Shown here: positions 30,978-38,881 of the stretch, in pieces
Layout: the number at the start of each line of letters is the position of its first letter
Numbering within the stretch: the first letter of the stretch is position 1
Source: Streptantibioticus cattleyicolor NRRL 8057 = DSM 46488
GTDB taxonomy: Bacteria; Actinomycetota; Actinomycetes; Streptomycetales; Streptomycetaceae
Length of the DNA stretch: 64,000 nucleotides
Direction: 5' to 3'
Assembly: GCF_000240165.1 (NCBI RefSeq)
Contig: NC_017586.1
Coordinates: forward strand, 1,178,001 to 1,242,000
Notes under the pieces: model-generated
Database searches by the model: none
What the model saw: only the letters and a program-made list of their open reading frames with translations
Told to the model about the DNA's origin: nothing
Made by a program: the position numbers and the translations under genes

Positions 30978-31283
30978 TTACTTGAACCAGTAGCGCACCC
31001 CGCGGTGGTGCGAGCAGGTGCCGGAGAAGTGCGCCGAGAAGCTGAAGGTGCCGTCCTTGCACTTGGCGGTGGCGCCGCGCGGGTGCTTCACCCAGGGGGC
31101 GCAGGTGCCGGTGGTGTGGTGGGCGCACGCGCTCCTGGCGGGCGCCGCCTGCGCCTGGCCGGCCAGCGGCACCAGCAGCGCGGCGCCCATCGCGGCGGCG
31201 GCCACCGCCTTGGCGAACCCGCCGCGCACGGCGGACGTCCGTGGCCGGGCCGCCCTCGGCGGCAGGGTGGATATGCGGCTCAT
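30978..31283 (-). CDS. Small secreted DUF3761-like protein
   Basis: A 101-residue exported protein. Residues 1-47 or so form a long Sec-type signal (basic N-region, then AVAAAAMGAALLVPLAG and an AQA-AP cleavage site). The mature part has six cysteine/histidine-rich positions (CAHHTTGTC, ATAKCKDGTFSFS, GTCSHHRGVRYWF), matching the DUF3761 pattern seen in secreted streptomycete proteins. I start at the ATG at 31283, which has GGAG 6 bases upstream. Function is unknown. It stands alone between a terminator and the ctaG-like gene. Confidence 0.82.
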   Translation of the reverse strand: MSRISTLPPRAARPRTSAVRGGFAKAVAAAAMGAALLVPLAGQAQAAPARSACAHHTTGTCAPWVKHPRGATAKCKDGTFSFSAHFSGTCSHHRGVRYWFK

Positions 31284-31442
31284 CAGGTCTCCGTAAGACA
31301 GGTCGGACACCACGGCGGTCCGACGGGAGCCCTGATCGTCCCGGCTCGGGCGGGTCCGGGCGGGGTGAACACGGTAGCCGTGACGAAAAGGTGATGATCA
31401 CATGGACGCCGTGTGTACGCCCCGGTCCGGGCGGGGCCGCCG

Positions 31443-32477
31443 CTAGCCGCGCGTCTGGCGCCGTACGCGTTGGCCGACCTCGCCGCCCTCCGTTTCCCAC
31501 CACGGGCGGACGAGCCCGGCGGCGGGCGGCTCCGGGGCACCGGCCGGTCGCGGGGCGGACGGCTCGGCCGGTGCGGGGACGTCGGTGGCCGGCACCAGTT
31601 CGCGGTCGAGGCGTTCGTCGAGTTCGGCGGTCTTCGACCGTTCGGCACGCCACCACTCGACGAAGACCGCGATCAGGAACGGAAGTCCGATCAGTTCGGC
31701 GATGGTCACCATCAGGCCGCCGCCGATCATCTGGTCGCGCTGGAGCGTCGGCCCCCAGGTCCGCGGGTGGGTGGCGTACCAGTGTCCGGCGACCAGGGTG
31801 CCGCTGGTCATCACCACGATGCCCGGCACCGAGTCGAAGAGCCCGTCGAACAGGACGAGCACCGCCCGTACCGGGTGGCTGCACCAACGCGGCAGCAGCT
31901 CCTGCCGGGTGAGCATCGGCAGCACGAACAGGCAGCCGGTGAGCAGCAGTTGCAGATGCATCAGCTGACGCACCCCGTCCTGGCGCAGCGCGGTCTGGAA
32001 GTACGGGGTGAAGTAGATCGTCAGCTCCGAGGCGAGCACCGCCACCGAGCTGACCAGGGGGAAGGTGAGGAAGCGCACCAGGCGTCCGCCCACGGCCGCG
32101 TCCAGCCGGCGGCGGCCGGTCTCCCCCAGGGCGCGGGAGGCCAGGGTGAGGGGGTCGCCGAGGGCGAGGCCGAGCGGGGCCAGCAGGTCGAGCACGATGT
32201 TCTGCACCGCGGCCGGCCAGAACAGCACCCGGCTGTAGACCATCAGCGCCGACATCGTGGCGATCACGATCATGCCAAGGCCCAGCACCCCGAAGGCCGC
32301 CGTGCGCCCTGCCGACCAGCGCTCGCCCCGCCTGCGCAGCCGTACCACGCCGGCCGCGTAGAGCGCCCCGAGCAGCACCGTGAAGGCCAGCGCGTACGGG
32401 TCGGCCTCCCAGGTGCCGAGGAACCGGGAAACCGTCAGCTCCGGCAGAGCTGTCGCCGCCAAGGTGTGCACCGGCAC
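31443..32477 (-). CDS. Cytochrome c oxidase assembly protein, CtaG-like membrane protein
   Basis: A 344-residue polytopic membrane protein of the Caa3-type CtaG family, associated with copper delivery to cytochrome oxidase. Roughly seven hydrophobic segments are visible after an N-terminal periplasmic stretch (for example ALAFTVLLGALYAAGVV, LGLGMIVIATMSALMVY and LQLLLTGCLFVLPML), with family motifs around MVYSRVLFW, MHLQLLLTGC and PLFLIAVFVEW-type ends. The last 70 residues are Pro/Ala/Glu-rich and probably cytoplasmic. The start is the GTG at 32477. It follows the TerC gene after 60 bases on the same strand. Confidence 0.85.
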   Translation of the reverse strand: MPVHTLAATALPELTVSRFLGTWEADPYALAFTVLLGALYAAGVVRLRRRGERWSAGRTAAFGVLGLGMIVIATMSALMVYSRVLFWPAAVQNIVLDLLAPLGLALGDPLTLASRALGETGRRRLDAAVGGRLVRFLTFPLVSSVAVLASELTIYFTPYFQTALRQDGVRQLMHLQLLLTGCLFVLPMLTRQELLPRWCSHPVRAVLVLFDGLFDSVPGIVVMTSGTLVAGHWYATHPRTWGPTLQRDQMIGGGLMVTIAELIGLPFLIAVFVEWWRAERSKTAELDERLDRELVPATDVPAPAEPSAPRPAGAPEPPAAGLVRPWWETEGGEVGQRVRRQTRG

Positions 32478-32537
32478 CCACCTGCCTCACGTTCGCCTGG
32501 GTCTGCTGCCGCGGTCTCCTCGATCGCGGCAACCAGG

Positions 32538-33548
32538 TTAGACGGGGGGTGTGGTGCGTTCGCGCGCCGGGGCGGGGGACCGCTGGACGGCGTCGTCCGG
32601 CGCCGGCGCGCGGCGCGAGGCGATCAGGCTGGTGGCCGTGGTGACCGCCAGGACGGCCGCGATCACGGCGAGCGAGACGGGGACGGAGATCTCCGGCACC
32701 TGCGCCCCGGACTGGTGCAGGGCGTGCAGCACCAGCTTGACGCCGATGAAGCCGAGCACGACCGACAGCCCGTAGGAGAGGTGGACCAGCCGCCGGAGCA
32801 GGCCGCCGATGAGGAAGTACAGCTGGCGCAGGCCCATCAGCGCGAAGGCGTTGGCCGTGAAGACGATGTACGGGTCCTGGGTCAGGCCGAAGATCGCCGG
32901 GATGGAGTCGAGCGCGAAGAGCACGTCGGTGGTGCCGATGGCGACCACCACGACGAGCATCGGGGTCGCCAGCCGCCGGCCCCGCTCGGTCACGAACAGC
33001 GCCGTGCCCCGGTAGCCGGAGGTGGTCGGCACCCGGCGCCGGACCGCGCGCAGCAGCCGGTTCCCGGTGTACTCCTCGGCCGGCTCGGGGCGCCGGGCCT
33101 CCCGCAGCAGCTTGACCGCGGTCCAGATCAGGAAGGCGCCGAAGAGGGGGAACAGCCACCCGAAGGCGGCGATGGCGGCGGCGCCGGCGGCGATGAGGAC
33201 CGCGCGCAGCACGAGCGCGACGAGGACCCCGATCAGCAGCACCCGCTGCTGGTAGCGGCCGGGTACCGCGAACTTCGCCATGATCAGCACGAAGACGAAG
33301 AGGTTGTCGACGCTGAGCGCCTTCTCGGTGACGAACCCCGCGAAGAACTCCCCGGCCGGCCCGCCCCCGGCCACCAGCAGCAGCCCGACGCCGAAGAGCA
33401 CGGCGAGGCCGGTCCAAGCGAGCGTCCACACCGCCGCTTGACCGACCGACACGTCGTGCGGCTTGCGGCCCCCCACGGCGATGTCCACGCCGATCAGGGC
33501 ACACAGGCCGAGGATGGTCACCACCCAGACGATCAGCGCGACATCCAC
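32538..33548 (-). CDS. TerC family integral membrane protein
   Basis: A 336-residue TerC/Alx-family protein with about eight membrane segments. The family hallmarks are EKALSVDNLFVFVLIM and IGTTDVLFALDSIPAIFG, each with the conserved Asp residues in the membrane, plus TANAFALMGLRQLYFL. Relatives export manganese or protect freshly exported metalloproteins; in tellurite-resistance clusters TerC works with TerD-type proteins, two of which lie directly upstream. I start at the GTG at 33548, which leaves the standard N-terminus. An imperfect 9-base inverted repeat lies 20-50 bases upstream. Confidence 0.9.
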   Translation of the reverse strand: MDVALIVWVVTILGLCALIGVDIAVGGRKPHDVSVGQAAVWTLAWTGLAVLFGVGLLLVAGGGPAGEFFAGFVTEKALSVDNLFVFVLIMAKFAVPGRYQQRVLLIGVLVALVLRAVLIAAGAAAIAAFGWLFPLFGAFLIWTAVKLLREARRPEPAEEYTGNRLLRAVRRRVPTTSGYRGTALFVTERGRRLATPMLVVVVAIGTTDVLFALDSIPAIFGLTQDPYIVFTANAFALMGLRQLYFLIGGLLRRLVHLSYGLSVVLGFIGVKLVLHALHQSGAQVPEISVPVSLAVIAAVLAVTTATSLIASRRAPAPDDAVQRSPAPARERTTPPV

Positions 33549-33566
33549 GCCACGAACCGTACAAGA

Positions 33567-33596
33567 TTCACCAAGATGCGGTAAATACTTGGTCAA
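33567..33596 (-). promoter_or_regulatory. Inverted repeat upstream of the TerC gene
   Basis: On the plus strand TTCACCAAG (33567-33575) and CTTGGTCAA (33588-33596) form an inverted repeat with one mismatch and 12 bases between. The right half read on the minus strand begins TTGACC, a possible -35. It may be an operator; no regulator is identified. Confidence 0.4.
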
Positions 33597-33686
33597 GTGG
33601 CCAGGTGGGAGCGTCGGAGAGGAACGCTACCGGAGCGCTCCGCGGACGCCGCGGCCTCCCCCGCACCGTGCGCCGGTGGCCGTGGC

Positions 33687-35744
33687 TCACCTGCCGTGCG
33701 CCTGCCGGACCGCGGCCACCTCCCCCAGCACCCGCTCCAGCACCCGGCTGCCCTCGGGCGGCAGCAACGGCTCGTACGTCCAGGTGTGGCCCACCCACGG
33801 GTCCGCCACGTGCTCCCCGGGGAACGGGGTGAGCCGCAGCAGCGACCGCCCCAGCACATCGGCCGCCACCGGCCCGCGCCCCGCCGCGTCCGCGCGCGCC
33901 GCGACCACCAGCGGGAGCACCCCGGCGTCCGGCCCCTCCTCGGCGATCCGGCCCAGCAGCGCGACGGACCGGTCGTCGAACCCGTACGGAAAGTCGTTGA
34001 CCACCAGCAGCCGGGCACCGCGCAACGGACCGGGCAGCTTCGGGTCGGCCTGCGTACCGCGCCCGTCCGACGCCATCCGCACCAGATCCGACCGCAGCGC
34101 CAGCTCCTCCAGCACCTCCGCCACACCGCCCGGCCGTTCGGCGAGGACGCCCGCCCGGCGCAACGCCTCCGCCGCCGGACCGAAGGCCGCCGCGGCGGTC
34201 CCGGCCGGATCCAGCAGATGAACGGTGAGCCCGCCGGCCGGGTGGACGGCGAGCAACCGCACCACCAGCGCCACGGCCGTCTCCAGCGCCCGCCGCCGCA
34301 CCTGCTCCGCCTCCGGCCCGGCCTCATCCGCCAGGTCCGCGTCGTGCCCGCTGTCCACCCACAGCCCGCACTCCAGCGGCAGCCGCGTCAGCATCGGTAT
34401 GCGCAGCTCGGGCACCTCCGGCAGATGGAGATCACCGAGCCGTACCGCCCAGGGCAGCGCCTCCGGCGGACGGTACGCCTGCCACACCGGGCTCTCCCAC
34501 CCCGCGCACCCGGACGGCAGCGCGGGCTCGACCACCTCCGACTCCGCGGTGAGCTGCCGCAGGTCCCGGTCGAGGGCGGCCCTCGCCTGGTCCACCAGCG
34601 CCTGCCGGGCGGCCGACGCCTGGTCCCGGGCGGCCTCCACGGCGGCCCCCAGCCGCGACCCCGGCTCCCCGAGCAACCGGTCGAGCTCCCGCTCCAACCG
34701 CCCGTCCGCGAACTCCACCGCCCCCCGATACCCCGCCATCGCCCTCGCCAGATCCTCGAACATCCCGTTGACCTGGTTGTACAGCCGCTCCTCCAGACTC
34801 CACCCCGCGGCATCCCCCGCGTAAGGCAGCCACCCCGGCCCCCCCACCCCCCTCGTCCAACGCCCGCCGCGGCGAAGGCAGAACGGAAACGCCCCCCGCC
34901 ACCGGGCCGGACGGCTGGGGCGGGGTTGCCGAGGCGGGAAGGCGGGCGGGGGCGGGGTGACCCGGCGGTGTCGCCGAGGCGGGGGGTACCGGAGCCGTGG
35001 GGCTGCCGGAGCCCACGGGGGCCCCGGAGCCCCATGGTCGGCGGAGCCGTCCGGGACCGCGGGGCCTGGCGGCAGCGGCGGCGGGGGCGCCGACGGGGCG
35101 GGCGGGGGCGTCAGGGCCGCGGGGCCTGGCGGCGGGAGTGCCGGGGCCGGGGGGCTCGGCGGGGCCGGGGCGGAGCATCGGGGGCCGGCTATCGCCTGGT
35201 CCACGGCGGCGGCCACGGCCGCCGGGTCCGGGACTCCGTGGTCGGCCAGCAGCCGCGGCAGCCCGTCCGCGTACCCCTGGCCGACGGCGCGCAGCCGCCA
35301 GCCGCCGTGCCGGCGGTACAGCTCCACGGCGACGACCGCGGTCTCGGTGTCCAGGCCGGTCAGCACGAAGGCGAGCGGCTCGGCCGAGCCGTCCTCGCCG
35401 GTGACCCGCACGCGCGGCGGCGCCGGCACGCCGAACCGGTCCGGCACCCGCCGTCCGCCGCGACCGGGCGGCAACGCGAGCACCACACCGAGCCGCCCCA
35501 CCGCGGCCGGCAACTCGGCCAGATCGACGGTGAGTTCGTGATCGCGGGCGGCGGCCGGAGGCACGCGCAGCCCGTCCGCACGCGCCGGCGCGCCGGGCCG
35601 CAGGAAGCTCGCGCCTCCCCCGGCGGCACCGCGCCCCTCGTCCAGCACGGCCCCGACGACCAGCGGCACCGCCGCCGAGACGTGGATCCGCAGCCGGTTT
35701 CCCGCCAGCGGCTGGTTCTCTCCCCGTACCAGTTCGACGCCCAT
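33687..35744 (-). CDS. TerD-domain protein fused to a degenerate FtsK-like ATPase region
   Basis: A 685-residue protein in three parts. Residues 1-190 or so are a TerD domain (MGVELVRGENQPLAGNRLRI, DHELTVDLAELP, GLDTETAVVAVELYRR). Then follows a Pro/Ala-rich linker of about 130 residues. From about 325 there is a predicted coiled coil (ERLYNQVNGMFEDLARAM, AARDQASAARQALVDQARAAL) and an alpha/beta region resembling the FtsK/HerA-type proteins of ter clusters (LAVHPAGGLTVHLLDPAGTA, ARLLVVNDFPYGFDDRSVAL with a Walker-B-like strand). I see no Walker A loop, so ATP hydrolysis is doubtful. GGGAGG precedes the ATG. It lies between terD and the TerC gene. Confidence 0.85.
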   Translation of the reverse strand: MGVELVRGENQPLAGNRLRIHVSAAVPLVVGAVLDEGRGAAGGGASFLRPGAPARADGLRVPPAAARDHELTVDLAELPAAVGRLGVVLALPPGRGGRRVPDRFGVPAPPRVRVTGEDGSAEPLAFVLTGLDTETAVVAVELYRRHGGWRLRAVGQGYADGLPRLLADHGVPDPAAVAAAVDQAIAGPRCSAPAPPSPPAPALPPPGPAALTPPPAPSAPPPPLPPGPAVPDGSADHGAPGPPWAPAAPRLRYPPPRRHRRVTPPPPAFPPRQPRPSRPARWRGAFPFCLRRGGRWTRGVGGPGWLPYAGDAAGWSLEERLYNQVNGMFEDLARAMAGYRGAVEFADGRLERELDRLLGEPGSRLGAAVEAARDQASAARQALVDQARAALDRDLRQLTAESEVVEPALPSGCAGWESPVWQAYRPPEALPWAVRLGDLHLPEVPELRIPMLTRLPLECGLWVDSGHDADLADEAGPEAEQVRRRALETAVALVVRLLAVHPAGGLTVHLLDPAGTAAAAFGPAAEALRRAGVLAERPGGVAEVLEELALRSDLVRMASDGRGTQADPKLPGPLRGARLLVVNDFPYGFDDRSVALLGRIAEEGPDAGVLPLVVAARADAAGRGPVAADVLGRSLLRLTPFPGEHVADPWVGHTWTYEPLLPPEGSRVLERVLGEVAAVRQAHGR

Positions 35745-35837
35745 CGGTCCTCCCCGTTCCCTCGGTCGTCGCGGCGCCGGCGGTCCGACCGTTCCGTCCC
35801 GGGTGCGGCAGGCTCACGCGGTCGGCGGCGCCCCCGC

Positions 35838-36416
35838 TCACAGGTGCGGCACGATCGAACCCATCAGGTCGTTGATGGTCCGGCCGCCGGCCGGGGCACC
35901 GATCGCGGTCATCGACCAGGCGCCGCCGGAACGGTGCACCTTGGCCATGATCTGCCCGGTGTACGGGCCGCCGCCGGTGAGGGTGTAACGGGCCAGCTCC
36001 TGGCCGTTGGTCTCGTCGACCAGCCGGCAGAACGCGTTCCGGACCTCCTCGAAGGTCTGCCCGGTGAAGGAGTTGACGGTGAAGACGATCTGGTCGACGT
36101 GGACCGGAACGCGCTCCAGGTCCACCAGGATCGCCTCGTCGTCGCCGCCCTGGCCCGCCCCGCCGACCAGGTTGTCGCCGGTGTGGCGCACCGAACCGTC
36201 CTCGCTGATCAGCTGGCGGAACCAGACCATGTCGACCCGCTGCTTGTCCGCGAAGAGCACCGCCGAGGCGTCGAGGTCTATCTCCCGGGTGCGGCGGCCG
36301 AAGAGCCCGCGGCGCGGCGCCGCCTGCCAGCCGAGCCCCATGCGGACCGCGGTCAGCGTCCCCCCACCGCTCTTGACCAGGCTGACCTGCTGGCCCTTGG
36401 ACAAGTTCACCGTCAC
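35838..36416 (-). CDS. terD: TerD family protein
   Basis: A 192-residue TerD-type calcium-binding stress protein. It begins VTVNLSKGQQVSLVKSGGG, has the WFRQLISEDGSVRHTGDNL region with acidic calcium-site residues, DEAILVDLERVPVHVDQIVF, and ARYTLTGGGPYTGQIMAKV. A Gly/Arg insertion (PRRGLFGRRTREIDLD) near residue 36 is found in streptomycete paralogues. The GTG at 36416 has GGAGGGG about 10 bases upstream, which decides the start. It leads a unit with the TerD fusion, TerC and the CtaG-like protein, downstream of uvrB. Confidence 0.92.
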   Translation of the reverse strand: MTVNLSKGQQVSLVKSGGGTLTAVRMGLGWQAAPRRGLFGRRTREIDLDASAVLFADKQRVDMVWFRQLISEDGSVRHTGDNLVGGAGQGGDDEAILVDLERVPVHVDQIVFTVNSFTGQTFEEVRNAFCRLVDETNGQELARYTLTGGGPYTGQIMAKVHRSGGAWSMTAIGAPAGGRTINDLMGSIVPHL

Positions 36417-36640
36417 GGGCGTTCCCCTCCGTCCGTTCGCGCGGGCCACCGCGCCGTTCCCCGCCGGATCGGTCGTTCCGGCCGCCCGGCCGCCCCTCGC
36501 GGGACGACCGGTCTCCTCGCACCCTACGCACCTCGTCCCGACGGCGGCAGGCCGGACCGGCTTTGTGGCGATCCCGCGACATCCGCGGCAGCGCCCGGCC
36601 GAGGGGACGAAGGGGGTGAAAGGGCCGATGGCCCCGCGGG

Positions 36641-38737
36641 TCAGGCGATCCCGGCCTCCCTCATCTGACGCAGCTCCTTCTTCAGCTCGCCCAACTCGTC
36701 CCGGAGGCGGGCGGCCACCTCGAACTGGAGCTCCGCGGCGGCGGTGTGCATCTGCTGCGTCAACTCCTCGATGAGATCGGTGAGTTCGTCGGCGGCCAGG
36801 CTCTTGCCCGACCGCTTCCCGGCGGACTTGGCCGACAGCCCCGGCACCGGCGACTTGCCGCGCGAGCGCTGGCGGCCGGAACCGAGCAGCTCCTCGGTGT
36901 CGGCGTCCTCCCGGGCGAAGGAGTCGAGGATCCCGGCGATCTTCTTCCGCAGCGGCTGCGGGTCGATGCCGTTCTCCTCGTTGTACGCGATCTGCTTCTG
37001 GCGCCGCCGGTTGGTCTCGTCGATGGCGCGTTCCATACCCGGGGTGATCTTGTCCGCGTACATGTGGACCTGGCCGGAGACGTTGCGCGCGGCGCGGCCG
37101 ATCGTCTGGATCAGGGAGGTGCCCGAGCGCAGGAAGCCCTCCTTGTCGGCGTCGAGGATGGCGACCAGGGAGACCTCGGGCAGGTCGAGCCCCTCACGCA
37201 GCAGGTTGATGCCGACGAGCACGTCGAACTCGCCCGCCCGCAGGTCGCGCAGGAGCTCCACCCGGCGCAGGGTGTCGATGTCGCTGTGCAGATAGCGGAC
37301 CTGGATGCCGAGCTCCAGCATGTAGTCGGTGAGGTCCTCGGCCATCTTCTTGGTGAGCGTGGTCACCAGCACCCGCTCGTCGCGTTCGGCGCGCAGCCGG
37401 ATCTCGTGCACCAGGTCGTCGATCTGGCCCTCGGTCGGCTTGACGATCACCTCGGGGTCGATCAGCCCGGTCGGGCGGATGATCTGCTCGACCACGCCGT
37501 CGGAGCGGGAGAGCTCGTACGGGCCCGGGGTGGCCGACAGGTAGACGGTCTGGTCGACGCGCTCCAGGAACTCCTCCCACTTCAGCGGGCGGTTGTCGAG
37601 CGCGGACGGCAGCCGGAAGCCGTGGTCGATCAGGGTGCGCTTGCGCGAGGCGTCCCCCTCGTACATCGCGCCGATCTGCGGCACGGTGACGTGCGACTCG
37701 TCGATGACCAGCAGGAAGTCGTCGGGGAAGTAGTCGAGGAGGGTGTTGGGCGCCGTGCCGGCCTCGCGGCCGTCGATGTGCCGCGAGTAGTTCTCGATGC
37801 CGGAGCAGGTGCCGATCTGGCGCATCATCTCGATGTCGTAGGTGGTGCGCATGCGCAGCCGCTGGGCCTCCAGCAGCTTGCCCTGCTTCTCCAGCCTGGC
37901 CAGCGTGGTCTCCAGCTCGGACTCGATGCCGGCGATCGCCCGTTCCATCCGCTCGGGGCCGGCCACGTAGTGGGTGGCCGGGAAGACGTACAGCTCCTGG
38001 TCCTCGGTGATCACCTCGCCGGTGAGGGGGTGGAGGGTGGAGAGCGCCTCGATCTCGTCCCCGAACATCTCGATGCGCACCGCGAGCTCCTCGTAGACCG
38101 GGAAGATCTCGATGGTGTCGCCGCGCACCCGGAAGGTGCCCCGGGTGAACGCCAGGTCGTTGCGGGTGTACTGGATGTCGACGAACCGGCGCAGCAGCTG
38201 GTCGCGGTCGATCTCGTCGCCCACCTTCAGCGGCACCATGCGGTCGACGTACTCCTGCGGCGTGCCCAGGCCGTAGATGCACGAGACGGAGGCGACGACC
38301 ACCACGTCACGCCGGGTGAGCAGGGAGTTGGTCGCGGAGTGCCGCAGCCGCTCGACCTCCTCGTTGATCGAGGAGTCCTTCTCGATGTAGGTGTCCGTCT
38401 GCGGGACGTACGCCTCCGGCTGGTAGTAGTCGTAGTAGGAGACGAAGTACTCGACCGCGTTGTTCGGCAGCAGCTCCCGGAACTCGTTGGCGAGCTGCGC
38501 GGCGAGCGTCTTGTTGGGCGCCATGACGAGCGTGGGGCGCTGGAGCTTCTCGATCATCCACGCCGTCGTGGCGGACTTGCCGGTGCCGGTGGCACCCAGC
38601 AGCACGACGTCCTTCTCGCCCGCCCGCACCCTGCGCTCCAGCTCGGCGATGGCCGCCGGCTGGTCACCGCTGGGCTGGTAAGGGCTGACGACCTGGAAGG
38701 GCGCCACCTTGCGTTCGATGTCTGATACGGGCCGCAT
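36641..38737 (-). CDS. uvrB: Excinuclease ABC subunit B
   Basis: A 698-residue UvrB helicase of nucleotide excision repair. Visible parts are Walker [17 protein letters not shown], the beta-hairpin region [24 protein letters not shown]-like [22 protein letters not shown], helicase motif [15 protein letters not shown] and QTIGRAARN, and a C-terminal UVR motif ([20 protein letters not shown]) that binds UvrC. The ATG at 38737 gives [11 protein letters not shown], and it lies 7 bases after the -10 of a damage-type promoter, so the message should be leaderless. The gene is divergent from the WGR/beta-propeller gene. Confidence 0.97.
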   Translation of the reverse strand: MRPVSDIERKVAPFQVVSPYQPSGDQPAAIAELERRVRAGEKDVVLLGATGTGKSATTAWMIEKLQRPTLVMAPNKTLAAQLANEFRELLPNNAVEYFVSYYDYYQPEAYVPQTDTYIEKDSSINEEVERLRHSATNSLLTRRDVVVVASVSCIYGLGTPQEYVDRMVPLKVGDEIDRDQLLRRFVDIQYTRNDLAFTRGTFRVRGDTIEIFPVYEELAVRIEMFGDEIEALSTLHPLTGEVITEDQELYVFPATHYVAGPERMERAIAGIESELETTLARLEKQGKLLEAQRLRMRTTYDIEMMRQIGTCSGIENYSRHIDGREAGTAPNTLLDYFPDDFLLVIDESHVTVPQIGAMYEGDASRKRTLIDHGFRLPSALDNRPLKWEEFLERVDQTVYLSATPGPYELSRSDGVVEQIIRPTGLIDPEVIVKPTEGQIDDLVHEIRLRAERDERVLVTTLTKKMAEDLTDYMLELGIQVRYLHSDIDTLRRVELLRDLRAGEFDVLVGINLLREGLDLPEVSLVAILDADKEGFLRSGTSLIQTIGRAARNVSGQVHMYADKITPGMERAIDETNRRRQKQIAYNEENGIDPQPLRKKIAGILDSFAREDADTEELLGSGRQRSRGKSPVPGLSAKSAGKRSGKSLAADELTDLIEELTQQMHTAAAELQFEVAARLRDELGELKKELRQMREAGIA

Positions 38738-38744
38738 GGAACCC

Positions 38745-38767
38745 ACCGTACGACCCGCCACTGACAA
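38745..38767 (-). promoter_or_regulatory. PafBC/RecA-NDp-type DNA damage promoter of uvrB
   Basis: Minus-strand TTGTCAGTG (38767-38759), N8, TACGGT (38750-38745): an exact match to TTGTCRGTG-N8-TANNNT, the RecA-independent damage promoter motif of mycobacteria. The uvrB ATG follows after 7 bases. Confidence 0.85.
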
Positions 38768-38808
38768 AGGGCGCGCGCCGGCCCGGCGGCCTCCTCGGCG
38801 GCGGGGCG

Positions 38809-38831
38809 TTGTCAGTGGCCGCTCCTAGGGT
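38809..38831 (+). promoter_or_regulatory. PafBC/RecA-NDp-type DNA damage promoter of the WGR/beta-propeller gene
   Basis: TTGTCAGTG (38809-38817), N8, TAGGGT (38826-38831): exact consensus, facing away from the uvrB copy. The two -35 elements form a 10-base inverted repeat (CCACTGACAA and TTGTCAGTGG) 41 bases apart. Confidence 0.85.
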
Positions 38832-38881
38832 TCGTCGGTGTGGGGGGCGGCTGCTGGGGCCGTCCGGGAAGGGGTTGTGCG

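Noticed and set aside
33549-33686. Possible manganese (yybP-ykoY) riboswitch before the TerC gene.
   Set aside because: No recognisable core motif and the gap is short; only an inverted repeat is present.
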